From: Singulisphaera sp. GP187
GTDB lineage: Bacteria; Planctomycetota; Planctomycetia; Isosphaerales; Isosphaeraceae
Length of the DNA: 64,000 nucleotides
Direction of reading: 5' to 3'
NCBI RefSeq assembly: GCF_900129635.1
Contig: NZ_FSRB01000001.1
Location: 6,165,501-6,229,500, forward strand
Made by a program: the position numbers and the translations under genes. This document shows positions 26,551 through 34,883 of the stretch, one piece after another; positions within the stretch are counted from its first letter, which is position 1, and every line of letters begins with the position of its first letter. Below the pieces are notes generated by a model. The model was not told where the DNA came from. It saw nothing but the letters and a program-made list of their open reading frames with translations, and searched no databases.

Positions 26551-26997
26551 ATGAGCCAATTTCTTATTACGACAAATGTGCTCATTGTCGCATTGGTTCT
26601 CGGCGCCATAACCCTCTTCGGGTCGGTCGAGAAATCGCTGAAGTACCTCTCGGGGAACCGCGTCTTCCTCGATTCCGCATCGAAGTCGGTGGGGCACCTC
26701 GGGCAGGCCGAGACGAAGGTCGTGACCTTCAAGATCTCCAACTCGTCCGGCAAGCGGATGGAGATCGTCGGTGCGAAGTTGTCTTGCACCTGCCTGGTTA
26801 CCGACGAGCTGCCGCTTACCATAGGCCCCAAATCCTCCAAGAATTTCAATATACGCATCGACCCGAAGGGGAAGGCCGGCAGTCTGAAGGAGACGGTCAT
26901 CCTCTTCACGTCGCTGGATTCCGATCGGACCGTCCCGCTGGAGGTCGTCGGGGACGTGTCGCCGCCCAGTCTGGATGTCGGGGGTTCAGGCCATTGA
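26551..26997 (+). CDS. Membrane-anchored DUF1573-like protein
   Basis: 148 residues from ATG 26551, chosen because GGGGAGG stands just upstream; an ATG at 26494 is possible. One transmembrane helix (about 5-25, TTNVLIVALVLGAITLFG) is followed by an exported Ig-like beta domain. The segment VTFKISNSSGKRMEIVGAKL, then SCTCL and later GPKSSKNFNIRIDP, has the layout of DUF1573/HYDIN-type domains with the paired cysteines (CTC) at the usual turn. The function of this family is not established; a redox-active or structural role at the cell surface is possible. It is the first of three such proteins in the cluster (also 29074 and 33112) and sits 61 nt before a secreted cysteine-rich peptide. Confidence 0.65.
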   Translation: MSQFLITTNVLIVALVLGAITLFGSVEKSLKYLSGNRVFLDSASKSVGHLGQAETKVVTFKISNSSGKRMEIVGAKLSCTCLVTDELPLTIGPKSSKNFNIRIDPKGKAGSLKETVILFTSLDSDRTVPLEVVGDVSPPSLDVGGSGH

Positions 26998-27058
26998 CCG
27001 CGGAGTGAGAATTTTCGGAGATGATCCTTTTCACAAATCCTTGCTTGAGGAGAAATTT

Positions 27059-27292
27059 ATGAATCGGCTCCTTCAATTTGCGTCTTCCGTCTCGGCCTCG
27101 CTGTGCGCGATCACCCTCGCCCTGGCGATGGGGGTCGCATGCGTGAACTCGACCGCGATGGCCGATGAATTCCTCACGGCGAATTGTGGCGATGCCACTT
27201 GCGACGGTTGTCCCGCCGCGACCTCGACATGCCTCACGGGGGCAACCTGTCCTTCGTGTGCCTGCCAGGGGACGGTCTGCTATCCGACTTGA
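27059..27292 (+). CDS. Secreted cysteine-rich small peptide
   Basis: 77 residues from ATG 27059, with the strong site GAGGAGAAA. Residues 1-34 look like a signal peptide (LCAITLALAMGVACVNSTAM) with cleavage near AMA/DE. The predicted mature part of about 41 residues contains eight cysteines spaced as C-x4-C-x2-C-x6-C-x5-C-x2-C-x1-C-x4-C, with many Thr, Ala and Gly. That could support four disulphides, metal binding or post-translational modification. I recognise no family. The neighbouring DUF1573-like proteins with CxC motifs, the prenyltransferase-repeat protein and the glycosyltransferases make a modified or surface-attached product plausible, but this is inference. Confidence 0.7.
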   Translation: MNRLLQFASSVSASLCAITLALAMGVACVNSTAMADEFLTANCGDATCDGCPAATSTCLTGATCPSCACQGTVCYPT

Positions 27293-28036
27293 GGTTGCTG
27301 ATCCCGAGGTGGTGGTGACTGAAGCCTTGCCACGTCCAAGGGTGAGAGCAGCCTGATCGAGCGTGTGGAAGTCACCGATGTGGGTCGCCCCCGGCTCCAG
27401 GCTTGTTCGCGGGCTCGCTCTCGTTGATGACGTTTTCATCGGGTGCTGATATCACTGATTGGTCGATCTCCTCTCAGGGATGTCAGCACTTCGATCGGAG
27501 TGCCGACATGTTCCCGTAGCAAGTTAAGTGCGACCTGAGCGATTGGCGGTCCGTGCCGGGCTTTCTGCGGAGGGTTGTAAGCGTTCCGCGAACCAGCCGG
27601 CCATGGGCTTCGGCGAGGCTCCCGCGGTTGATTCGTATTCCGTGATGCAAGCCTCCGCGAGGCAAGCGACGCCAGCTAGCTTCTCCATGAACTCGACGCG
27701 TGGGCGTCCGCCTCGATTGGGCCGCGAATGTCGAAGATTTTATCGCCTCGATCGAGACGTCGAGGAACTGTCATGGTCGGAGTCTGAGCGCCGCCGCAGG
27801 AGCCTCGCTCCTTGTGACGATCGTATTTGTGGACCGCATCCGCGGCCTGAGCGCGCACTGGAGACATCGAGAGAATCGCAAATGTCTCGCTGCTTCTTGG
27901 TCAACCGTCACAGTCTTCGCAGTCGCGTCCGATGCCATCAACTGCGTGAATGAGTTTCGTCGAGTTTCGATTTTGGGGCGGGGTGGACGGACGGGTCGTC
28001 TTGGTTTCTTCACGCAATGCCCAGGAGTGATTTGTC
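27293..28036. other. Gap inside the cysteine-rich peptide cluster
   Basis: 744 nt without a convincing gene. Plus-strand frames at 27528-27953 and 27700-28248 have no ribosome binding site and mixed composition. A stretch in the second (LSAAAGASLLVTIVFVDRIR) looks like a membrane helix and may be a fragment of a broken gene. The ribosome binding site of the next gene is at 28023-28027. Confidence 0.4.
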
Positions 28037-29077
28037 GTGAACAGAACGGGACTAATACTGAGAGCGGCAATCCGAGCGGCCAGGCCTTGGATCTTCCGTG
28101 CTGTGGCACTCGTGCTCGCCCCGATCGTTTTCGTCGGCGTTGCGTCCGCCTCGGACGACGTCTTGGACCGATTCCGCAAAGAATACCGGCAGGCTGCGAG
28201 CCGGCTCGAGGCGGTCTCGGATCAGCTCCGATGCCAGGCCGACTTTGAAATCACCGGCTTGAATGATCACACCAAAATCCAGAAGTTGATCCTGTACAAG
28301 CAGAAAAAAATCCTGGTCGTTAACCACAACACGTTGCTGCGGGGCAAGAAGATCGACGACGCGTACGTGTTCTGTGTGACTCCCGAGTACTCCTTCCAAC
28401 TCCACTCCCAGTACCAGGCGGGCAAGCCCGGCCCTTACGTCCTGAGGTCGGTAGGGCTTAGGGACGAAACGTCGAGAAACTTCCTGGAGGGGGTTTCTAT
28501 TAACTCGATTCATACGACCAATCAGAATTACGCCATCGATAAGGATCGCCTGGCCGACTTGCTCTGGGATGACCATTGCAAGATCAGTCAAGCGACACTC
28601 CTGCCGGCGGCGGCCGGTGAGAGCGAGGAAGCGAGGAAGGTGGAGCTCCAGTTCGACAACTCGTCCGCGAATCATTGGGTCGGGGGCGGCCGCTTGGTGT
28701 TCGATCCCTCCCTCGACTGGGCTGTGACCGAATACGACCTCGACATCAATTCGGAAGCTCCCGGTCAGCAAACCATACCGAAAGGGTCCAAGCGGCTGGG
28801 GAAAATCGTGAATCGGAGATGGCCGGATGTCGGGGTCTTTCCGGAGCGAGTGGAATACATCTATCGTTACCCGCATGGCGATGACAAGAAGGTCGCCGAT
28901 ATCACCGCCGTGTCCCGCGACGAGATCGAGGACAGTGCGTTCACCTTGGCGGCTTATGGCCTGCCGGATATCTACGTCAGGGCGAAGCCGCGCGATCACA
29001 CCGTGTTGCTCCTGTTGGCGCTGGGCGTCGGTTTTCTCCTGGTTTCGCTCCTCTTGAAGCGGTTGTCGCCGAGGTGA
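28037..29077 (+). CDS. Exported membrane-anchored hypothetical protein
   Basis: 346 residues from a GTG start with AGGAG nine bases upstream. There is an N-terminal export segment at about 18-40 (WIFRAVALVLAPIVFVGVAS), a large extracytoplasmic domain and a C-terminal helix (HTVLLLLALGVGFLLVSLLL) with a basic tail. The middle part (QADFEITGLNDHTKIQKLIL; RLVFDPSLDWAVTEYDLDI; the final SAFTLAAYGLPDI) resembles the beta-rich LolA-like hypothetical proteins frequent in Planctomycetes, from memory only. It overlaps the next gene by 4 nt (GTGA). Function unknown. Confidence 0.7.
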   Translation: MNRTGLILRAAIRAARPWIFRAVALVLAPIVFVGVASASDDVLDRFRKEYRQAASRLEAVSDQLRCQADFEITGLNDHTKIQKLILYKQKKILVVNHNTLLRGKKIDDAYVFCVTPEYSFQLHSQYQAGKPGPYVLRSVGLRDETSRNFLEGVSINSIHTTNQNYAIDKDRLADLLWDDHCKISQATLLPAAAGESEEARKVELQFDNSSANHWVGGGRLVFDPSLDWAVTEYDLDINSEAPGQQTIPKGSKRLGKIVNRRWPDVGVFPERVEYIYRYPHGDDKKVADITAVSRDEIEDSAFTLAAYGLPDIYVRAKPRDHTVLLLLALGVGFLLVSLLLKRLSPR

Positions 29078-29508
29078 CGATGAAGGGTCGCGTCGAACAG
29101 GCCTTGATCGCCCTTTCCTTCGCCCTCGTTCTCTCGGCCTTCGCCTTGTATTCGTTCCGGCTGGCCTGGAGTTCCACGGCGATCGTCGAGAGCGTCCCTT
29201 GTAGGCTCGAAGGTCCTATCGAGTGCGGGGAGGAGGTCCGGGTGAGCATTGCCCTGGCCAATCGTTCGGCGGGCGACGTGAAACTCGTCGGCTCAGGAGA
29301 TTTTTGCGGCCCTCGCGGCTGCATCTCGATCCTCGGACTCCCGAAGCTGATCCGGAGACGCAGTCAGGCCTCGGTCCAGGCACAGGTGAAGGCCCCCTCC
29401 CGGCCGGGCCCGTTCGAACTCAAGACGGCGATATTCACCGATTGGCGTGACCAGCAACAGGTCGAGGTCGAGGTCAGCGGGGAGGCGGTCGGTAGCCCCG
29501 GCCGCTGA
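29074..29508 (+). CDS. Second DUF1573-like membrane-anchored protein
   Basis: 144 residues. The GTG start overlaps the previous stop; an ATG two codons later is an alternative. A helix at about 8-30 (ALIALSFALVLSAFALYSFR) anchors an exported Ig-like domain: VRVSIALANRSAGDVKLVGS, then FCGPRGC with two cysteines, and later SVQAQVKAPSRPGPFELKTA with DWRDQQQVEVEVSG. The pattern follows DUF1573-type domains with a CGPRGC loop instead of CTC. It is coupled to the upstream hypothetical protein and precedes the prenyltransferase-repeat protein by 53 nt. Exact function unknown. Confidence 0.6.
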   Translation: MTMKGRVEQALIALSFALVLSAFALYSFRLAWSSTAIVESVPCRLEGPIECGEEVRVSIALANRSAGDVKLVGSGDFCGPRGCISILGLPKLIRRRSQASVQAQVKAPSRPGPFELKTAIFTDWRDQQQVEVEVSGEAVGSPGR

Positions 29509-29561
29509 ACGCGCCGGGCAGGCGACCGAAACCTCGCGTCCTGGCAGAGGGGACCACCTCG

Positions 29562-30599
29562 ATGTTTGCCCGCGCTTCCCGCAGGGCCACGAGTCCGGGC
29601 GATCCCCGGTCGTCGCCACTCCGAACCAGTTCCCGACGCGTCAGACACCCCGAGTGCCTCATCATGGCGTACGAGCATCCCGACATCATGAGACGTCTCG
29701 TGGAGGTGAGGGCGACCCTGATTCGCATCCGTCCGGAACGGACCGGGTGGGGGTACACACGGTCAGGCACCCCGAGCGCGGAGGCGACGGCCCTTTCCTG
29801 CATGGGGTTGCTGGCGACGGAGCAAGTGGCCGGGGTCGGCGACGATCAGGGTCGCGAGGCCGTCGGGAAGGCCGCACGATGGCTCGCCGACGGGCAGAAT
29901 CCCGACGGGTCGATCAGCGTCCACCCCGGGCTGGCGGGGCCGGGCTGGCCGACTTCGCTCGCGATCGTCGTCTGGTCCCGGATCGGCTGTTGCAAGGACG
30001 CATCCGACCGGGCCACGGCTTGGTTGCTCGATCAGAAGGGGAGGACGATGCCCCGCCTCCGCGGCGAGTGGGATGCGCACGACACCACCCTCGCGGGATG
30101 GCCCTGGACCGCGAACACGCATTCGTGGATCGAACCGACGGCGTGGTCGATGATCGCACTCCGCCGTCGAGGGTTCTACGAACACCCTCGGGTCCGGGAG
30201 GCGTTACACCTAATCAAGGACCGCATGATCGGCAGCGGCGGTTGGAACTACGGGGTGAAGGCCGTCCAGCATCGGCCCCACCCCGCGCAACCCGCCCCCA
30301 CCGGCCTCGCCCTCCTGGCGCTGGCGGGCTCGGGCGTCGCGGGACCCGATGACGTTGCAGCCAGTCTCGACTATCTGAAGGGCGAGCTATCGCGGGTCAA
30401 GGGAATCCACTCGGTTTGTTGGGGACTCTTGGGACTTCACGCCTGGGGCCGGCGCCTCGACTCGGCCGATCGGATCCTCCTTGAAGCGTACCTGGCATCA
30501 CCCGGCATCACCGAATCGGCCTGGCATCTCTCGCAATTCTTGCTGGCGGCCTCCTCGGGCGGGCCCGGCGATTCGGGCTTGTTCTTTGACCGCGACTAG
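29562..30599 (+). CDS. Prenyltransferase/squalene-oxidase repeat protein
   Basis: 345 residues from ATG 29562, or 311 from ATG 29664, where the recognisable part begins (MAYEHPDIMRRLVEVRATLI). Alpha/alpha-barrel repeats of the squalene cyclase and prenyltransferase superfamily are visible: GSISVHPGLAGPGWPTSLA, WTANTHSWIEPTAWSMIALR, GGWNYG with PAPTGLALLAL, and SVCWGLLGLHAWG. A DxDD protonation motif of true squalene-hopene cyclases is not seen, and the protein is about half their length. It may therefore be a single-barrel enzyme or binding protein rather than a triterpene cyclase. No signal peptide is seen. The location beside a secreted Cys-rich peptide is unusual. Confidence 0.7.
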   Translation: MFARASRRATSPGDPRSSPLRTSSRRVRHPECLIMAYEHPDIMRRLVEVRATLIRIRPERTGWGYTRSGTPSAEATALSCMGLLATEQVAGVGDDQGREAVGKAARWLADGQNPDGSISVHPGLAGPGWPTSLAIVVWSRIGCCKDASDRATAWLLDQKGRTMPRLRGEWDAHDTTLAGWPWTANTHSWIEPTAWSMIALRRRGFYEHPRVREALHLIKDRMIGSGGWNYGVKAVQHRPHPAQPAPTGLALLALAGSGVAGPDDVAASLDYLKGELSRVKGIHSVCWGLLGLHAWGRRLDSADRILLEAYLASPGITESAWHLSQFLLAASSGGPGDSGLFFDRD

Positions 30600-30632
30600 A
30601 CCGCCGACGTACGCCCGGGAGTGATTCGCGAC

Positions 30633-31619
30633 ATGGTACATCGACGGAAGCTGATCCTCGGAGCCGGGGCCGCCACCGCATGCGGCCTCGGGGGATTCTG
30701 GACCCTCGGTGGACGAAGGGCGCGAACCCGGGTCTTCGTCGGCAAGGCGACTTCTTACGACGACGATCTCGAAGGGTTGGTGCGACGGGGCCTGTCCGAG
30801 ATCGGGTACACGCCGGACCAGTTCAAGGATCGCTCGGTGCTGATCAAGCCGAATCTCGTCGATCCGATCGGGACGACCCCGCATGCCAATACTCATCCGA
30901 AACTGCTCTGCGCGGCCGTGGAAGTTTTCCGAAGGTGGGGCGCCGGGGATGTGGTCGTCGGCGAGGGGCAAGGGCTCAGCCGTGATTCGGACCAATTGCT
31001 GGAAGCGTCCAGTTATGGCCCATTCTGCAGGGAGCGACGGATTGACGTCATCGATCTGAATTTCGCCGACGTCGTAGCACGCGCCAATCGGACGAAGTTC
31101 ACGAGCTTGGGCCGGTTTTACTTGCCCAGGGTCGTCGCCGAGGCCGACTTCGTCGTCTCGATGCCCAAGCTGAAGACCCATCATTGGGCGGGGGTCACCC
31201 TGGCGGCGAAGAACCTCTTCGGCGTGCTTCCGGGCACCTACTACGGCTGGCCGAAGAACGTCCTGCACTGGGCCGGGATCCACCAGTCGATTCTCGACAT
31301 CGCTTGCCTGGTCAGGCCAAGGATTTCGATAGTCGACGGGATTGTCGGCATGGAAGGAGACGGCCCCCTCTTGGGGACGGCGAAGCCGTTGGGGGCCGTC
31401 GTGATCGGGGCCGACCCATTCGCCGTCGATGCCACGGCGACCCGCCTGATGGGGATGGAACCGGAAAGGATCGCGTACCTGAGGGAAGCCGCCGGCCGCC
31501 GGTTGGGGGCCGTGAGCGAGGGCCGGATTCAACAGGTCGGCGAACGCCTCGCCGACTCGAGGTCGCCGTTCGTGATCCCGCGTGGGTTTTCCAGTTTGAA
31601 TCATGCGGATAGTTACTGA
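30633..31619 (+). CDS. DUF362 family protein with Tat-like signal
   Basis: 328 residues from ATG 30633, with GGGAG upstream. The N terminus HRRKLILGAGAATACGLGGF carries a twin-arginine-like motif, so the protein may be exported folded. The core shows DUF362 signatures: RSVLIKPNLVDP, PKLLCAAVEVFRRWGAGDV, VVSMPKLKTHHWAGVTLAAK, NLFGVLPGTYYGWPKN and VDGIVGMEGDGP, then GADPFAVDATATRLMG. DUF362 proteins are often linked to iron-sulfur or cofactor chemistry, but the reaction is undefined. No CxxCxxC ferredoxin motif is present in this member. It follows the repeat protein by 33 nt and precedes a GT87 gene by 12 nt, so they are probably co-transcribed. Confidence 0.8.
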   Translation: MVHRRKLILGAGAATACGLGGFWTLGGRRARTRVFVGKATSYDDDLEGLVRRGLSEIGYTPDQFKDRSVLIKPNLVDPIGTTPHANTHPKLLCAAVEVFRRWGAGDVVVGEGQGLSRDSDQLLEASSYGPFCRERRIDVIDLNFADVVARANRTKFTSLGRFYLPRVVAEADFVVSMPKLKTHHWAGVTLAAKNLFGVLPGTYYGWPKNVLHWAGIHQSILDIACLVRPRISIVDGIVGMEGDGPLLGTAKPLGAVVIGADPFAVDATATRLMGMEPERIAYLREAAGRRLGAVSEGRIQQVGERLADSRSPFVIPRGFSSLNHADSY

Positions 31620-31631
31620 TTCGAGCTGAAT

Positions 31632-33101
31632 ATGAGAGTTGAAATCAACGGGACGGGAGGGGGATCGAGCCATGCCTTGGCCGCAGGTCACTCGGGCAAC
31701 CGGGGGGCCGATCGGCGATGGCTCTGGGTCTCGCTCGCCTTCTGGGTCGCCCTGATCCGGGGCTCGACGTTGGCCCACAATTTCCAGTCGCCGGGGGGCT
31801 TGGGCACCGATTTCTTCCAGGAATATGCCTCCGCCCGCAACCGAGTCGAGGGGCTGCCCATCTACACGAGCCATCTCGAGACGATCCCTCGCTATCTCGG
31901 GACCCGGACGGACCAGAACCGGCCTTTCGTCGTGGTCAACGCCCACCCGCCGACCTCCGTGCTCCTCGCCCTCCCGTTCGCCGGGCTCGGTTTCGATGAA
32001 GCCTTCCGCGGGTGGAACGTCGCCTCCCTCTTCCTCTTCGAAACCGCGCTACTCTTGGTACTTCATCAGCTCAAGGTCCGGATCACCGCGCTCACGTTGA
32101 TTTCGACGACCGTGATACTGCTGATGTCCGACCCATTCCTGGAGCAGATCCGCCTCGGCCAGCTCAACATGGTCTTGCTCGTCTTCCTGACGGGTGCCTG
32201 GGCGGCGGAACGCACCGGGCGGCCTTGGGCCGCCGGGGCCTTGCTCGGGGCGGCGACGGCCGTCAAGCTCTTCCCCGGGTTTCTCCTGCTCTACTATGCG
32301 ATGCGCGGGCGGTGGAAGGTCGTGGGAGGCGGCCTGCTCTCCGCGACCGCCCTCACGGTCCTGACCGCGGCGGTGCTGGGGAGTGCCACCTACGTCGCGT
32401 ACTTCAAGGATGTCCTGCCCGAGATCCAGTGGTTTCGCGTCGGGTGGAACAACGTCTCGCTGGTCGGGTTCTGGAGCAGGTTGCTGGACCCGGCGCCGGA
32501 GAGGCTGCGCGCCGCCTCACGCTCGGATCCGCTCTTTTACAGCCCGGTGATGGCACGGATTGCCATCGGCGGCTCCTACCTCGCCATCGTCGGACTCCTG
32601 GCCTGGGCGACGAGGCGTATCCGTGGTCGGGCCGCGGAGGATAAGGCATACGGCCTCGCCGTGACGGCGATGCTCCTCGTTTGCCCGATCACGTGGGAGC
32701 ACTATTTTCTCCTCCTCCTCGTGCCGTTCGCCGTCTCCTGGGTCGAGCGGCCATCGACCACCCTCGGACGCGGCACGCTGTTGGCGATCCTCGCCTGCAT
32801 GTGGGTGAGCCCGACGCTCTTCTGGGGGATCACCGACCTCAAGGGGCGAGTCGCCCGGCCCATCGACTCGATGACCGTGCTGGCGGTCCATACCTATACG
32901 CTACTCCTCTTCTTCCTCATCGGCGTCGTCGGGCTGCTGCGCGAGGCGAAGGACGCGGACCAGCCCCCAGGCCGGCGACTCCCGGAATGGCCGTCGAGTT
33001 CGGTCGGTTCCCCCATTCCTGTCGGGATAACGGCCTCGGACGAGCGGACAGAACGGCGTGCGATTCCGGCGAATCGCCGCCCTCCCATTCGAATTCCTTG
33101 A
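31632..33101 (+). CDS. GT87-family (DUF2029) polyprenol-linked glycosyltransferase
   Basis: 489 residues, polytopic membrane protein with about ten helices. Signatures of the family are GTDFFQEYASARNRVEGLPI (the acidic motif after the first helix), NAHPPTSVLLALPFAGLGF, EQIRLGQLNMVLLVFL, AATAVKLFPGFLLLYYAMRG and ITWEHYFLLLLVPFA. Members transfer mannose or arabinose from a polyprenyl-phosphate sugar on the outer face of the membrane. The C-terminal 50 residues are a hydrophilic, proline-rich tail. The GT2 enzyme at 36580 could supply the polyprenyl-phosphate sugar donor. Acceptor unknown. Confidence 0.85.
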   Translation: MRVEINGTGGGSSHALAAGHSGNRGADRRWLWVSLAFWVALIRGSTLAHNFQSPGGLGTDFFQEYASARNRVEGLPIYTSHLETIPRYLGTRTDQNRPFVVVNAHPPTSVLLALPFAGLGFDEAFRGWNVASLFLFETALLLVLHQLKVRITALTLISTTVILLMSDPFLEQIRLGQLNMVLLVFLTGAWAAERTGRPWAAGALLGAATAVKLFPGFLLLYYAMRGRWKVVGGGLLSATALTVLTAAVLGSATYVAYFKDVLPEIQWFRVGWNNVSLVGFWSRLLDPAPERLRAASRSDPLFYSPVMARIAIGGSYLAIVGLLAWATRRIRGRAAEDKAYGLAVTAMLLVCPITWEHYFLLLLVPFAVSWVERPSTTLGRGTLLAILACMWVSPTLFWGITDLKGRVARPIDSMTVLAVHTYTLLLFFLIGVVGLLREAKDADQPPGRRLPEWPSSSVGSPIPVGITASDERTERRAIPANRRPPIRIP

Positions 33102-33111
33102 GGGCCTCGAG

Positions 33112-33618
33112 ATGTCGAAGCGAAGCACCCGCCTGGCACGACTACTGGCCCTGACGGCATTACCGACGACCCTCCTGGTCGCGGTCATCGTGAAGGGCGA
33201 TCTCGGCCGAGGCCAGGAAGGCCGCCCCGTCCCGGCGGTCGCTCCGAGGGATCATCTTCCTCTCATCACAACGTCGCTCAAGCATTCGTTGGGGGTCCTA
33301 CGCGTTGGGCAAGGGGGGGGATGCATGGTGATGCTCCTCAACCCGGGCCTGCGCAGGATCGCCATCGACAAGGTCGAGACCGATTGCCCGTGCCTCCTGG
33401 CGACGCCCGCGTCCCTGGTCGTCGATCCGGGCGCTTCGACCCCCCTGACGGTGACCTTCGACCCGTCCCACGATCCCGACTTCAAGGGCAAACTCGGCGT
33501 GGGAGTCTATGGCTACGCGGCGGGCGCGGAGGTGTTCCGCACCACCGTCGAGCTGGAAGTGGCATCGGATCCCGTGAATCATCCCTCCCACGGCCCGGCG
33601 ACGGGCGAGGACGATTGA
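33112..33618 (+). CDS. Third DUF1573-family exported protein
   Basis: 168 residues from ATG 33112, 10 nt after the glycosyltransferase stop. There is a signal segment at about 9-26 (LARLLALTALPTTLLVAVIV). The Ig-like domain has MLLNPGLRRIAIDKVETDCP followed by CLL, then LVVDPGASTPLTVTFDPSHD, the clearest DUF1573 match of the three in this cluster, with its cysteine pair as CPC. The role of the family is not established. It ends one base before the DUF1559 pilin-like gene, so the two are probably translated together. Confidence 0.78.
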   Translation: MSKRSTRLARLLALTALPTTLLVAVIVKGDLGRGQEGRPVPAVAPRDHLPLITTSLKHSLGVLRVGQGGGCMVMLLNPGLRRIAIDKVETDCPCLLATPASLVVDPGASTPLTVTFDPSHDPDFKGKLGVGVYGYAAGAEVFRTTVELEVASDPVNHPSHGPATGEDD

Positions 33619-33619
33619 G

Positions 33620-34792
33620 ATGAATCCGAGGGAACTCGCGAAATCGAGCGGTGACGCATCAGGAAATACGAGTCGGTCGATCCGAGGGCGCGGCGGGCCC
33701 GTGCGCATCTCCCGGCCCCGCCCCCGGCCGTGGGAATGCGGCTTTACGCTCATCGAGCTGCTCGTGGTCATGGGCATCATCGCGATCCTGATGGGGTTGC
33801 TCCTCCCCGCGGTCCAGGGCGTGCGCGAGGCGGGTCGGCGCGCCCAATGCTCGAACAACCTCAGGCAGATCGGGCTGGCGTTGCAAACGTACCACGACGC
33901 TGTTGGCTCATTTCCGCCGGGGAGGATGAAGTCGTTCGACCCCCGCTTCTCGGGGAATAATCCTCCATGCACCTCCTACGTCATCGACAAGAGCTTCGAG
34001 CTTTACATCCTTCCCTTCATCGAGAATGTCGCCCTGTACAACGCGATCAATCAGAGCCTGACCATCCTCGGGGCCGAGAATCAGACCGTCCACACCATAT
34101 CAGTCGCCGCTTACGCGTGCCCGAGCGACCCCATGTCGGGGACGGCCCGGGAACTCGCCCCCGGCTCCCTGTCTCAATACGGCGCCCCGGTTCCGTCCAC
34201 CGGCGCCTATCGCATGGTCTTCACGAGCTACGCTGGCTGCACCGGCTCCTTCGAGGTCCTGGCGCTCCCGCTCCCGACGAACGACTGCAAGGTGAAATCC
34301 CAATCCGCCGCGCAGAACAATGGGTGCTTCAACGACATCTCTCCCATCTCCGTCGCCGGGATCACGGACGGCATGAGCCAGACCGTCATGGTCGCCGAAA
34401 AGTCGACCACGTTGCTCGGCTCCGTCGACGCCATCAAGCCATGGACGTCTGCCAAATACGGTTGGTACGTGACGGGAAACTGGGGGGACACCCTGCTCAC
34501 CTCCTTCTATCCGCCCAATGCCCATAAGACCGTGGCGGCCACCGTGTCGTCGGCTTGGGCCAATGCGGCGACCAGCCTGCATCCGGGAGGTGTGAACGTC
34601 CTGATGGGCGATGGCTCGTCGAGATTCATCAAGGAGTCGATCCAGTCCTGGGCGCTCGACCGGACGACCGGGATCCCGATCGGAGCTTCGCAGGACCCGG
34701 GGGGATGGTGGGTCAACACGCCGCCGCCCGGTATCTGGCAGGCGCTGAGCACTCGCAACGGCGGCGAGGCGGCCAATGTCGATTCCTATTAA
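33620..34792 (+). CDS. DUF1559 prepilin-like protein
   Basis: 390 residues. A type IV prepilin/pseudopilin signal is present as CGFTLIELLVVMGIIAILMG near residue 41, then VQGVREAGRRAQCSNNLRQI. The leader before it is long (about 40 residues, basic), unlike the 5-8 residues of the other two intact copies in the window, so an internal start is possible. The C-terminal HPGGVNVLMGDGSSRFIKES is the DUF1559 (H-X9-DG) signature. Processing would be by a prepilin peptidase, with assembly on a type II secretion or pilus-like machine in the cell envelope. DUF1559 proteins are greatly expanded in Planctomycetes and their function is largely unknown. Confidence 0.88.
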   Translation: MNPRELAKSSGDASGNTSRSIRGRGGPVRISRPRPRPWECGFTLIELLVVMGIIAILMGLLLPAVQGVREAGRRAQCSNNLRQIGLALQTYHDAVGSFPPGRMKSFDPRFSGNNPPCTSYVIDKSFELYILPFIENVALYNAINQSLTILGAENQTVHTISVAAYACPSDPMSGTARELAPGSLSQYGAPVPSTGAYRMVFTSYAGCTGSFEVLALPLPTNDCKVKSQSAAQNNGCFNDISPISVAGITDGMSQTVMVAEKSTTLLGSVDAIKPWTSAKYGWYVTGNWGDTLLTSFYPPNAHKTVAATVSSAWANAATSLHPGGVNVLMGDGSSRFIKESIQSWALDRTTGIPIGASQDPGGWWVNTPPPGIWQALSTRNGGEAANVDSY

Positions 34793-34883
34793 CATGCCGA
34801 CAATATCTCAAGGCTCCGGGGAGCCGTTCGCAAGTTGTGGCCAGGTCAAGCGCAACGTCCCGATCTCAGCGAGATGGTCGATC

